Assembly: GCF_013149275.1 (NCBI RefSeq)
Contig: NZ_JABGNA010000005.1
Location: 186,001-250,000, forward strand
DNA length: 64,000 nucleotides
Direction: 5' to 3'
Origin: Mucilaginibacter sp. SG564
Lineage (GTDB): Bacteria; Bacteroidota; Bacteroidia; Sphingobacteriales; Sphingobacteriaceae
Part shown: piece after piece, positions 1-7,678 of the stretch
Numbering within the stretch: position 1 is the stretch's first letter
Layout of the letters: every line of letters begins with the position of its first letter
Program-made: the position numbers and the translations under genes
The notes under the pieces: model-generated
Told to the model about the DNA's origin: nothing
The model's database searches: none
Seen by the model: the letters and a program-made list of their open reading frames with translations, nothing else

Positions 1-460
1 GCAGATTTCCTGGCTTAACCGTTGTAACTGAGCCAACAAGAGCTTCCCTTGTTTGCTTCCTATTATAAGCCGTAATTACCACATCGTCAAACTGGCTTTT
101 TGCCTCGTTTAAGATGATTTTGAAAACCTTTTTATTTTCTGTTACGGTAATTTCCTTTGCAACAAATCCTACAAACGTGATTTTTAATACGGTTCCAGGA
201 ACAACGTCAAGTAAAAACTTGCCATTTTCGTCTGTTGCCGTGCTATTGCCCTTTGCGTTGGCAGGCGTAACATTCGCTCCAATTATAGCTTTGCCTAACG
301 AATCAGTTACTGACCCAATGGCAGTGATTTTAGTTTGGGCGGCGCCAATGTTCGCCATCAATATCAATAAGCATACGATGGCTAATGATTTGCAAATCAG
401 TCGAATTTTGAGCTTTTTACTTGGCAGCTGCCAATCTTTGACTTCGTAGATTTCTCTCAT
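1..460 (-). CDS. SusC/RagA-type TonB-dependent receptor, N-terminal part (cut by window edge)
   Basis: Only the first ~153 codons are in the window; the gene continues past base 1. The translation starts MREIYEVKDW, has a signal peptide with a hydrophobic stretch (IVCLLILMANIGAAQ) ending near residue 42, then a carboxypeptidase-regulatory-like beta domain (about residues 45-120, with TDENGKFLLDVVPG and ITFVGFVAKE). A TonB-box-like stretch (FDDVVITAYN) and the start of the plug follow. This is the usual order for an outer-membrane SusC importer of oligomers, which works with a SusD lipoprotein and TonB energy. No STN domain is present, so unlike the other two receptors here it need not answer to a FecR anti-sigma factor. 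It is divergent from the AraC gene at 1344; the substrate cannot be told. Confidence 0.88.
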   Translation of the reverse strand, partial: MREIYEVKDWQLPSKKLKIRLICKSLAIVCLLILMANIGAAQTKITAIGSVTDSLGKAIIGANVTPANAKGNSTATDENGKFLLDVVPGTVLKITFVGFVAKEITVTENKKVFKIILNEAKSQFDDVVITAYNRKQTREALVGSVTTVKPGNL

Positions 461-516
461 AATCTAGTTATTAGGGTTATTAAAATGTGGCTAATAGAAA
501 GCAGGAAGATTCATTT

Positions 517-533
517 GAGTGACTTCGTCACTC
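517..533 (-). promoter_or_regulatory. Hairpin in the 5' leader of the left-edge susC
   Basis: GAGTGAC-TTC-GTCACTC is a perfect 7-bp stem with a 3-nt loop, 57 nt upstream of the susC start. The other two susC genes in the window also have a hairpin in their leader, so a post-transcriptional role is possible (inference). Confidence 0.4.
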
Positions 534-1150
534 AGCAGTCGATATTTTGCTACAGGAGTATGTTGATTCTATCTCCTAAGCGCAATTAAATTGAATGATT
601 TAAGGCTGCGTCAGGAATAGCTTTCAGTTTTACACCTTTTTGCAGGACGGACATTTATCAGGAGAAATACCCGGTTATTGAAAGAGGAGTCTATATGTAA
701 AATCTTCCCATAAAGTTTTGGTTAGTTTGTGATTAAATCGGTTGAGTAAAAGTAGAACGAGCCTAACTCAGAAAAAATGGAGAAATCTTGGAAAAGTATG
801 TAGAATTCGAGCATAGCAAAGGGGATTGTCGAAAATGATCGTAAGTACCTGAAAAACAAATAAATAAATATTTCATCTTTAAGTCACCTAAAGATTATAA
901 TGGTCAGAAGGAAAACGACTATAAAATCCATCTATGCTCCAAAGAATTGAGTAATGGATTATTCTATTATCATTCCTGGCAGATTAATTCTTAGCCGGAA
1001 AATATAGATGCATTATTTAATTTAAACAGGGAGAAGACTTGTGCACAATTTCAACGATGAAATTTTTAACATGTTAATTATCAAACGATAACAGACAATT
1101 AAAACAACAATCTCCCTTGCTCTGCCGAGGTTGTTTTAGCAAACCTGATG

Positions 1151-1290
1151 GACAATTGGACCTAATATTGTCAATTTTTGGCAAAATGATGAGCGCACTT
1201 GGCATTATCGAAACACCATGTTGCGATTAAACAATGTTTTAGTTATAATCGCAAAAAAGTGACACTATTGTACAATAATTGGACAATATA
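1151..1290. promoter_or_regulatory. Cluster of ACAAT/ATTGT inverted motifs upstream of the AraC-family gene
   Basis: Seen directly: GACAAT (1151-1156) facing ATTGTC (1167-1172); TTGCGATTA (1221-1229) facing TAATCGCAA (1246-1254), a perfect 9-bp inverted pair; ATTGTACAAT (1267-1276), a perfect palindrome; and AATTGGAC occurring twice (1154-1161 and 1277-1284). Such spacing would suit binding by the adjacent AraC-type regulator, but this is inferred only from position. Confidence 0.35.
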
Positions 1291-1343
1291 GTCTATTTAA
1301 AGACACTACGGTTCACTTAGTTATAAACCAATCTATTTTCGTT

Positions 1344-2246
1344 ATGAGCAAGGGGCAAAAGAGAAGAAATGGCTTTACAGGTGAAAAGCTGGTCAATGTT
1401 CCGTTACCTTTACTTCGGACTATAAGGAGGAAAGCATCGGAAGTATTCAGGATATTTATAACAGAAATCGGGTACTTTCCAAAAGCGCGTTATCATTACA
1501 GAGAACGCAGAAAAGGTTGCGAAGACAATATATTAATCTACTGTACACAGGGCAAAGGGCATTATATCTTAGGAAATCAAAAATATGAGGTTCACTGTAA
1601 TGAATTTGTATTCTTAGCCGCGACCGACCAATATATGCGGTACTGGGCCGACGCTGAAGATCCATGGTCCATTTATTGGGTGCATTTCACTGGCCCTAAC
1701 ATACTTTCATTTAATGAATCATTACCAAGTGGTGTTTTCAATCGGCCACTACGAATTAATTTTAATGAAGCCGGGATCGAAATCTGGAAATCGATGTATG
1801 AAACCCTTGATTTTGAGTGCTCATTTGATTCGCTTTGTAAAGCGAGTTTCTGTCTTTATCATTTGGTAGCCACCTTCATTTTCCCAACCAATAATTCTAA
1901 ACAAATAACTGAGCATGAAGCCAGCATCGTTACTCAAACGATTAATGTCATGTGGTCAAACATCAACAAAAAATTAACCGTCGAAGCTTTGGCTAACGGC
2001 CATCACATTTCTGTTTCTCATTTTTCATATTTATTTAGAAAAAAAACAGGCTATCCACCTATAGATTACTTCAATCACCTGAAAATGCAAAGAGCTTGTC
2101 AATTGTTGTTTGGCAGCAGGGATAAAATCAAAATTATCGCCTCTGAACTGGGGTATAGAGACCCGTTTTACTTTTCAAGACTATTTAAACAACATACTGG
2201 ATCTTCGCCAGGCCAATATCGACTTCAAGGAAAAAATGCACATTAA
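1344..2246 (+). CDS. AraC-family transcriptional regulator
   Basis: A 300-residue protein with two parts. Residues ~45-180 form an AraC-type sugar-sensing cupin (YHYRERRKGCEDNILIYCTQ, GKGHYILG, then WSIYWVHFTGPN). Residues ~205-295 carry the double helix-turn-helix DNA-binding domain (LTVEALANGHHISVSHFSYL, FRKKTGYPPIDYFNHLKMQR, ending with IIASELGYRDPFYFSRLFKQ). The architecture is that of RhaS/AraC-type activators of carbohydrate genes. It lies 45 bp before the GH92 gene on the same strand, so it probably controls and is co-transcribed with that gene, and may control the divergent susC. The first ~40 residues are basic and poorly conserved-looking; a start further in is possible. Confidence 0.88.
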   Translation: MSKGQKRRNGFTGEKLVNVPLPLLRTIRRKASEVFRIFITEIGYFPKARYHYRERRKGCEDNILIYCTQGKGHYILGNQKYEVHCNEFVFLAATDQYMRYWADAEDPWSIYWVHFTGPNILSFNESLPSGVFNRPLRINFNEAGIEIWKSMYETLDFECSFDSLCKASFCLYHLVATFIFPTNNSKQITEHEASIVTQTINVMWSNINKKLTVEALANGHHISVSHFSYLFRKKTGYPPIDYFNHLKMQRACQLLFGSRDKIKIIASELGYRDPFYFSRLFKQHTGSSPGQYRLQGKNAH

Positions 2247-2291
2247 AGTAAGTCCACAATATATCTCTACTAATTTTTATCAAACTATTTC

Positions 2292-4583
2292 ATGAATCAT
2301 TTTTACAAGCTGGCTTTTTTTTCATTATCCCTATTTTCATCGTCTATAATTTACGCGCAATCACCTAAACTCTATGGCAAATATGTTAACCCCTTCATCG
2401 GGACCGGGGCTGTCAAGGGAGGCCTGTCGGGAAATAACTATCCTGGTGCCACAGTGCCATTCGGCATGGTTCAGTTAAGCCCCGATACTAAAGATGAACC
2501 CGACTGGGAAGCAGGGTCTGGCTATAATTATAACGACGATTTCATTGCGGGATTTAGTCACACCCATCTTAGCGGGACCGGAGCGCCGGATCTCTTTGAT
2601 ATTCTGTTAATGCCTTACAACGGAGGTGAAAAGACCCGCGCGGGAAACCCCGATCAGCCAGGCAGTGGTTATGGTTCCCATTTCTCGCATGCGAGCGAAT
2701 CTGCCTCCCCTGGTTATTATAAGGTAAAACTGGACGATCACAATATCCAGGCCGAGCTGACCGCGACGGAGCATGCAGGCTTTCATCGGTACACTTTCTC
2801 CAGCGGTCATGATGCCAAACTGGTTATTGATCTTAACCATTCAATGAAAAAAGGCGTATTTGGATGTCACGTTATTGCGGCACAATTTAAAATACTCGAC
2901 AATCGGACCATCGAAGGCTTTAGAGTTATAACTGGCTGGGCCAGTCTTAGGAAAGTATATTTTTTCATGCAATTCAATAAGCCGATTATCAAAAGTGATC
3001 TCATCGATGGGGGGAATCAGTACTTTGACACCTCTGTTCTAAATGGCACAGATTTGAGAGCGGTGTTGGATTTTGACGACGATAAGCCTAATCCGTTACT
3101 GGTTAAGGTTGGGCTTTCGACAGTCAGTACGACAAACGCAAAAACCAATTTATTAGAAGAAATACCCGCTTGGGATTTTGAAAAGACTGTAGAACAAGCA
3201 GCAGACTCGTGGGAGCGTCAACTTAATAAAATCAAAGTCGAAGGTTCGCCTGAACAGATGCAGATATTTTACACAGCAATGTATCACACTCTTGTACAAC
3301 CCAATAATTACGCAGACTGGAACGGTGAATATACGGCAATCAATAATAGCATTGGTCTGAATAGAAACGGTTTTTACAGCACCTTCTCGCTATGGGATAC
3401 CTATCGCGCAGCACATCCCTTATACACTTTGGTACAACCAGGTCGGGACGCCGCATTCGTCAATAGCATGATTTCTCAATATGAAAAATTTGGCTATCTA
3501 CCGATATGGCAGCTTTGGGGGCAAGAAAATTATTGCATGATAGGTAATCATGCTATCCCTGTGATTGCTGACGCGGCCTTAAAATCTATTCCCGGGGTCG
3601 ATGTGAATCGGGCATATGAGGCGATTAAGAACTCTTCTGTCTTATCTCATCCAGGCTCGCCCTTTGACATTTGGGATAGGTATCATTATATACCAGAGGA
3701 CAAGCAAACGCAGTCTGTTTCAATTACGCTTGAAATGGCCTATGACGATTGGTGCGTAGCTCAGCTGGCACGGAAATTAAATAAGCCTGAGGATTATAAC
3801 TATTTTCTGCGGCGTTCACAAAATTATCGAAATTTATTCGACGCCCAGACCAAATTCTTCAGGGGCAAAAATTCTGACGGGCAATGGTTATCACCCTTTG
3901 AGCCATTACGATATGGAGGCAACGGAGGATATCCTTACACCGAGGGAAATGCGTGGCAATACAATTGGTATGTCCCACAAGATATCAGGGATCTTATAGA
4001 CTTGATCGGAGGAGAAAAAGCATTTGTGGCAAGGCTGGATAGGTTTTTTTCCTTAGAAAACCCTTCAGGGCAACTGAATAACAATGCGTCGGGTTTTATC
4101 GGCCAGTACGCACACGGTAATGAGCCGAGCCACCATATTATTTACCTTTACGATTTTGCGGGGCAGCCGTGGAGAACCCAGTATTATAATGCTAAAGTGT
4201 GCAGCGAGCTTTATAATACCAGTTCATCTGGATATGCAGGCAATGAAGATTGCGGGCAGATGTCCGCGTGGTATATTTTTAGTGCCATGGGATTTTATCC
4301 CGTTAACCCTACCGGGCAAGTTTACGCGATAGGCTCACCCGTATTGAAATCAGCCAGAATAGAGTTGTCTAACAATAAGAATTTTCAGGTCATTACGAAA
4401 AACTACGCTCAACAAAATATCTACATTCAATCGGCCAAATTAAATGGAAAAAAGTATAGTCACGCCTATTTAACATACAGTGATATTCTTAAAGGAGGCG
4501 TTATTGAGTTTGATATGGGCCCAAGGCCTAACAAAACTTGGGGTGCGCAAGTGGCCGATAGGCCGCCTAATCAGCATTTGTAG
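2292..4583 (+). CDS. GH92 alpha-1,2-mannosidase family glycoside hydrolase, secreted
   Basis: A 763-residue protein, normal length for GH92 exo-acting, calcium-dependent alpha-mannosidases. The signal peptide is MNHFYKLAFFSLSLFSSSII followed by YAQ. Family motifs in order: PFIGTGAVKGGLSGNNYPGA and VPFGMVQLSPDT (residues ~37-65), the HTHLSGTG stretch (~90), SLWDTYRAAHPL (~360), HGNEPSHHIIYLYDF (~610), and NEDCGQMSAWYIFSAMGF (~650). In characterised family members the Glu of NEPSHH is the acid and the D of the xDCGQMSAW stretch belongs to the catalytic base region. It would trim mannose from glycoprotein N-glycans or mannans in the periplasm or at the surface. It follows the AraC gene by 45 bp and ends at a hairpin shared with the convergent TetR gene. 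Confidence 0.93.
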   Translation: MNHFYKLAFFSLSLFSSSIIYAQSPKLYGKYVNPFIGTGAVKGGLSGNNYPGATVPFGMVQLSPDTKDEPDWEAGSGYNYNDDFIAGFSHTHLSGTGAPDLFDILLMPYNGGEKTRAGNPDQPGSGYGSHFSHASESASPGYYKVKLDDHNIQAELTATEHAGFHRYTFSSGHDAKLVIDLNHSMKKGVFGCHVIAAQFKILDNRTIEGFRVITGWASLRKVYFFMQFNKPIIKSDLIDGGNQYFDTSVLNGTDLRAVLDFDDDKPNPLLVKVGLSTVSTTNAKTNLLEEIPAWDFEKTVEQAADSWERQLNKIKVEGSPEQMQIFYTAMYHTLVQPNNYADWNGEYTAINNSIGLNRNGFYSTFSLWDTYRAAHPLYTLVQPGRDAAFVNSMISQYEKFGYLPIWQLWGQENYCMIGNHAIPVIADAALKSIPGVDVNRAYEAIKNSSVLSHPGSPFDIWDRYHYIPEDKQTQSVSITLEMAYDDWCVAQLARKLNKPEDYNYFLRRSQNYRNLFDAQTKFFRGKNSDGQWLSPFEPLRYGGNGGYPYTEGNAWQYNWYVPQDIRDLIDLIGGEKAFVARLDRFFSLENPSGQLNNNASGFIGQYAHGNEPSHHIIYLYDFAGQPWRTQYYNAKVCSELYNTSSSGYAGNEDCGQMSAWYIFSAMGFYPVNPTGQVYAIGSPVLKSARIELSNNKNFQVITKNYAQQNIYIQSAKLNGKKYSHAYLTYSDILKGGVIEFDMGPRPNKTWGAQVADRPPNQHL

Positions 4584-4600
4584 TTAGAAACAATATGCTG

Positions 4601-4639
4601 TGGTTTGAAACCCCCACCTCTCGCGGGGATTTCAAACCA
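4601..4639. terminator. Hairpin between convergent GH92 and TetR genes
   Basis: Arms TGGTTTGAAACCCC (4601-4614) and GGGGATTTCAAACCA (4625-4639) pair over 14 bp with one bulged A. It lies 18 bp past the GH92 stop and just before the end of the minus-strand TetR gene, so it can serve both. No strong T-run follows. Confidence 0.6.
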
Positions 4640-4653
4640 ATCGATGTTAACGC

Positions 4654-5253
4654 TCATGAAATTCGATTAATCTTGAAGGTCAAAATATCTGCTTTGAGGC
4701 TTTTTATGATAAAAGACATAGGTTTGTTGCTATTTAAAACCCGGCATATGGCAATTCCTCCTTGGATAGACGCGAATATTTTATAAGCAAATTCTTCCGG
4801 GTTTAAATCACTTGAAAATTCACCATTTATGATCCCCATTTCAAAAATTGACATTAACATTTTTTTCTCCAGTGAGATGACCTTCTTTACTTTTTGTTTA
4901 ACAACGGGGTTGATATCGTCGGAATCCACAGCCATATTAAGAATTGGGCAACCTCCGCCTGAGTAAGTTTCCAGTACGTCTTTGTTATAATCGAGATAGG
5001 CAAATATTCTATCCCTCGCACTTTTTTTCTTATTAACGGCATAAAGCACTTTTTCCACAGCTTCTTTTAAAAGATAATCCACGGTTTCATATATTAAAGC
5101 GTCTTTCGTATTGAAATGGTTGTAGAGGCACCCCCTCGCAACCTTTGCGGCTTTAATAACGTCATCGACAGTTGTGCCCATAATGCCCTTGGTATTAAAA
5201 ATTGGCGCGGCCTCTTCAATAATAAATTGTTTTGTCCTTTCGGCTTTTCCCAT
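4654..5253 (-). CDS. TetR/AcrR-family transcriptional regulator
   Basis: A 199-residue repressor-type protein. The N-terminal TetR helix-turn-helix (residues ~8-55) shows FIIEEAAPIFNTKGIMGTTV and ARGCLYNHFNTKDALIYET, the classic recognition-helix pattern. The C-terminal ligand-binding half contains GGGCPILNMAVDSDD (~100-115), a form common in TetR proteins that control oxidoreductases or efflux pumps. It is convergent with the GH92 gene and divergent from the sigma-factor gene at 5650, and no obvious target gene adjoins it, so the ligand and regulon are unknown. The start at 5253 is the first Met in frame with a complete HTH. Confidence 0.85.
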   Translation of the reverse strand: MGKAERTKQFIIEEAAPIFNTKGIMGTTVDDVIKAAKVARGCLYNHFNTKDALIYETVDYLLKEAVEKVLYAVNKKKSARDRIFAYLDYNKDVLETYSGGGCPILNMAVDSDDINPVVKQKVKKVISLEKKMLMSIFEMGIINGEFSSDLNPEEFAYKIFASIQGGIAICRVLNSNKPMSFIIKSLKADILTFKINRIS

Positions 5254-5649
5254 TTTACCAAGTGTATATGAACAAAAATAGACAATCCTACGATTTTTTG
5301 ATATTTTTCCTTCAATGGACCGCGGAACTATGACGGTAAATCGGATTCAATATCCTTTACCTTTGCTTCTACCCGCCTATTAATATGACATTTAAAAATG
5401 TAACTATATACGGTAACATTTTTACTTTCAACAAATCCTGGGATCTATAGACCTCAACGCGGGAAGATTTTAATGTTGTATCGCTTGGAGATTTCAAAAC
5501 ACCAACATGATTTTCCCTGCTGAAGCCGGTAAAGGCATTGACGCAATTTTTCCAGAACCTAATACAGATGATGTTTAACACAACAATTTGTTAATCATAA
5601 TTTTAAAAAGAACTACAATACCTTTAAATTTGTCTTCGTAACCGTATCG
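5254..5649. other. Intergenic region before the sigma-factor gene
   Basis: About 396 bp between the divergent TetR and sigma genes. A minus-strand open frame of 70 codons (5369-5581) has no recognisable motif and looks accidental. The plus strand shows short stop-broken stretches (for example around 5384-5580) that might be decayed coding DNA, but I cannot name a source. A probable sigma-gene promoter lies at its right end. Confidence 0.5.
5601..5632 (+). promoter_or_regulatory. Candidate Bacteroidota-type promoter of the ECF sigma gene
   Basis: TAAATTTG at 5625-5632 matches the TAnnTTTG -7 consensus exactly. A T-rich block (TTTTAAAAAG, 5601-5610) stands about 20 bp upstream, where the TTTG -33 element is expected. 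Transcription would start near 5640, ten bases before the start codon. Confidence 0.4.
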
Positions 5650-6261
5650 ATGCGTAAATACCAACTCTCTATTTTTACGGATAAAAAGCTTCTTGCTCTT
5701 TTAGCGGCGAGGGATGACTATGACGCTTTCACAGAAATTTATTTTAGATATTGGAAGATTTTGCTGGACGCGGCATACCAGCGCATCAGATCCCGCGAGG
5801 CTTCTGAAGAAATAGTCCAGGAGGTTTTTTTAAGTCTTTTTCAGAACAGGAAAAAAATAGAAATAACGTCCAGCTTAGAAGCATGGTTGAAAACATCGCT
5901 GAAATATAAGGTTTTTAATAATTACCGGTCGCAGCAAATTCATTTGCGACATCTTAACGAACTTATTCGCCAAAACGAGATATCCCCGCTCAGACCAGAC
6001 GAGGCCGTTGCCCTTAAAGAAATCAGGCACCGGATTGAGGCCACTGCTGCTAAGCTTCCTGATAAATGCCAACAAGTGTTCATTCTAAGCAGGTTTGAGC
6101 ATCTCAGTCAGCAGGAAATCGCCGATCGCCTGGGGATTTCCCTTAGCACAGTAAAAAAACATTTAACCAAAGCGATAGCCGCCATGCGAACAGAGTTTCG
6201 TGATGATAATTCCGGCACGTTCCTGATCACCTTCTTTTTGTTGTTGCCTTTTTTTAAATAA
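5650..6261 (+). CDS. ECF RNA polymerase sigma factor (FecI-like)
   Basis: A 203-residue sigma-70 family extracytoplasmic function factor. Region 2 spans residues ~20-90 (DAFTEIYFRYWKILLDAAYQ, EEIVQEVFLSLFQNRKKI). Region 4 spans ~120-185 (LPDKCQQVFILSRFEHLSQQ, EIADRLGISLSTVKKHLTKA). It is followed after 58 bp by a FecR anti-sigma gene and then susC/susD, the standard Bacteroidota arrangement in which receptor occupancy signals through FecR to free the sigma factor. The protein ends in a hydrophobic tail (FLITFFLLLPFFK), seen in many such sigma factors and perhaps a membrane contact. Confidence 0.93.
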   Translation: MRKYQLSIFTDKKLLALLAARDDYDAFTEIYFRYWKILLDAAYQRIRSREASEEIVQEVFLSLFQNRKKIEITSSLEAWLKTSLKYKVFNNYRSQQIHLRHLNELIRQNEISPLRPDEAVALKEIRHRIEATAAKLPDKCQQVFILSRFEHLSQQEIADRLGISLSTVKKHLTKAIAAMRTEFRDDNSGTFLITFFLLLPFFK

Positions 6262-6319
6262 TTTTTTAGTTCGTATAGCACCTTTTCCTTTTTAAAGTGA
6301 CTTCATTAAAAAGGCTGAT

Positions 6320-7486
6320 ATGAACTACGGTGAAACCCGAATACTTCTCCTTCTTGAAAAGTTTAAGAATGGCGTGGCGACACCCGAGGAATTAGCTGAA
6401 CTGGATAGATGGTACGATTCATTTGACAAGGAGACAAAACTGACAGATGAACTGAATGGGGACCAGATAAATGTTGTTCGCGGCCGAATGCTGGCCAGGA
6501 TCAATCAAAAACTTCCAAAGCGAGATTCAAAAAGTGGAATTGACAGGAAACGGGCAAATTGGCGTTTCATCGGAATCGGGCTTATATTATTTCCGGCCCT
6601 TATATTTTCTTTAATCAAATTCCGGCAGTCTGAACCCAATAATCCGGCGACACTTGATGCTAATCCCGGAAAAAACACTGCGCATTTAATATTGTCAGAT
6701 GGTTCGGTCATAGACCTTGAAAAAGCTAAAATAGGGCCATTATTTCAAAAAGAGAATCTGCTTATTACTAAAGATTCGACGGGTCAAATATCCTACCATA
6801 TCGATAAAACAATTTTTAATGGTCCGAAGTATGGAGATAACAGCCTGGTTGTTCCATCCGGTGGCCAATACCGGGTCGTTCTTTCTGACGGGACTAAAGT
6901 ATGGATGAATGCCAAATCTAAGTTCAGTTATCCCTCAGCATTTTCGGGTCATAGTCGACCGGTAACTCTTTCGGGAGAAGCCTATTTTGAAGTCGCCAAA
7001 AGTAAGACCTGGCCGTTTGTTGTACATACTCCTCAACAAGACATCAAAGTTCTCGGAACACACTTTAATGTTAACGCCTACGACGACGAAAAGATACAAA
7101 GGACAACGTTGCTGGAAGGATTAGTTCAAATAACCACGAACGATAAGACACCCAAGACGGTGATCATCAAACCGGGACAACAAGCTCAACAGGATGACGA
7201 AATGATACAGATTCGTTCCGTAAATAGTGATGCCGCTGCGGGATGGAAGGATGGGGTCTTTGTATTTGACCATACAGATTTACACGAGCTGATGCGTCAG
7301 TTAGCCAGATGGTATAACGTACAAATAATTTATAAAGAACACCTTAAGTCAAGAAATTTTTCTGGGGAGATCCAACGCGACTATACATTATTAGAAGTTT
7401 TAAAAGTATTGGAGCTCGGAAATATTCATTTCAAAATAGAAAAAGCGTCTAATGCAGGTAGTCAAAAATGCCTCATTATCGAATAA
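6320..7486 (+). CDS. FecR-family anti-sigma factor
   Basis: A 388-residue inner-membrane regulator. The cytoplasmic N-terminus (residues 1-70, with the typical GVATPEELAELDRWYDS helix) would bind the sigma factor encoded just upstream. One transmembrane helix follows (FIGIGLILFPALIFSLI, ~76-93). The periplasmic FecR domain is at ~170-270 (LSDGTKVWMNAKSKFSYPSA, VTLSGEAYFEVAKS, VLGTHFNVNAYDD), with a C-terminal DUF4974-type domain (MRQLARWYNVQIIYKE). It would be read by the STN domain of the SusC encoded next, linking substrate uptake to transcription of this locus. Confidence 0.93.
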   Translation: MNYGETRILLLLEKFKNGVATPEELAELDRWYDSFDKETKLTDELNGDQINVVRGRMLARINQKLPKRDSKSGIDRKRANWRFIGIGLILFPALIFSLIKFRQSEPNNPATLDANPGKNTAHLILSDGSVIDLEKAKIGPLFQKENLLITKDSTGQISYHIDKTIFNGPKYGDNSLVVPSGGQYRVVLSDGTKVWMNAKSKFSYPSAFSGHSRPVTLSGEAYFEVAKSKTWPFVVHTPQQDIKVLGTHFNVNAYDDEKIQRTTLLEGLVQITTNDKTPKTVIIKPGQQAQQDDEMIQIRSVNSDAAAGWKDGVFVFDHTDLHELMRQLARWYNVQIIYKEHLKSRNFSGEIQRDYTLLEVLKVLELGNIHFKIEKASNAGSQKCLIIE

Positions 7487-7561
7487 TAAATCCAACAAAT
7501 AACCAAATGCATATATGCCTATGATGAGATAAAAAACAAACCTTTCCAAAGGATAAAGGAA

Positions 7562-7593
7562 CGCTGAGGAGTGCTTCGAACCCTTCCCCAGCG
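7562..7593 (+). promoter_or_regulatory. Hairpin between fecR and susC
   Basis: CGCTG (7562-7566) pairs with CAGCG (7589-7593), and inside it GGA pairs with TCC; the loop side carries AGTGCT. It lies 86 nt before the susC start. A similar hairpin with AGTGCT occurs at the same junction of the other sigma/FecR/SusC operon (30056-30081). It could be a processing site or a leader structure that sets relative expression. Confidence 0.4.
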
Positions 7594-7678
7594 CCGTCCG
7601 GGTAGTCCTTTCACTGGCTGGAAATCCAGTCAACAATCGAGCAATAAATTAACTACACTAACCCAAACGTACAAAAGT

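Larger units (their letters stand above)
461..1343. other. Long AT-rich intergenic region between divergent susC and araC-type genes
   Basis: No convincing coding sequence is seen on either strand. It holds a 7-bp perfect hairpin in the susC leader (517-533) and, nearer the AraC gene, a cluster of ACAAT/ATTGT inverted motifs (1151-1290), listed separately. The rest could contain the susC promoter, but no clean TAnnTTTG element was identified. Confidence 0.6.

Noticed and set aside
114..449. Plus-strand open frame of 111 codons
   Set aside because: It lies opposite the clear SusC N-terminus (signal peptide, regulatory-like domain, TonB box) on the minus strand and has no motifs.
5369..5581. 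Minus-strand 70-codon frame upstream of the sigma gene
   Set aside because: No motif and no start context; likely chance in an AT-rich gap.
7571..7678. N-terminal extension of the first complete susC
   Set aside because: The extra 36 codons contain the leader hairpin and do not look like protein; the signal segment begins after the next Met.
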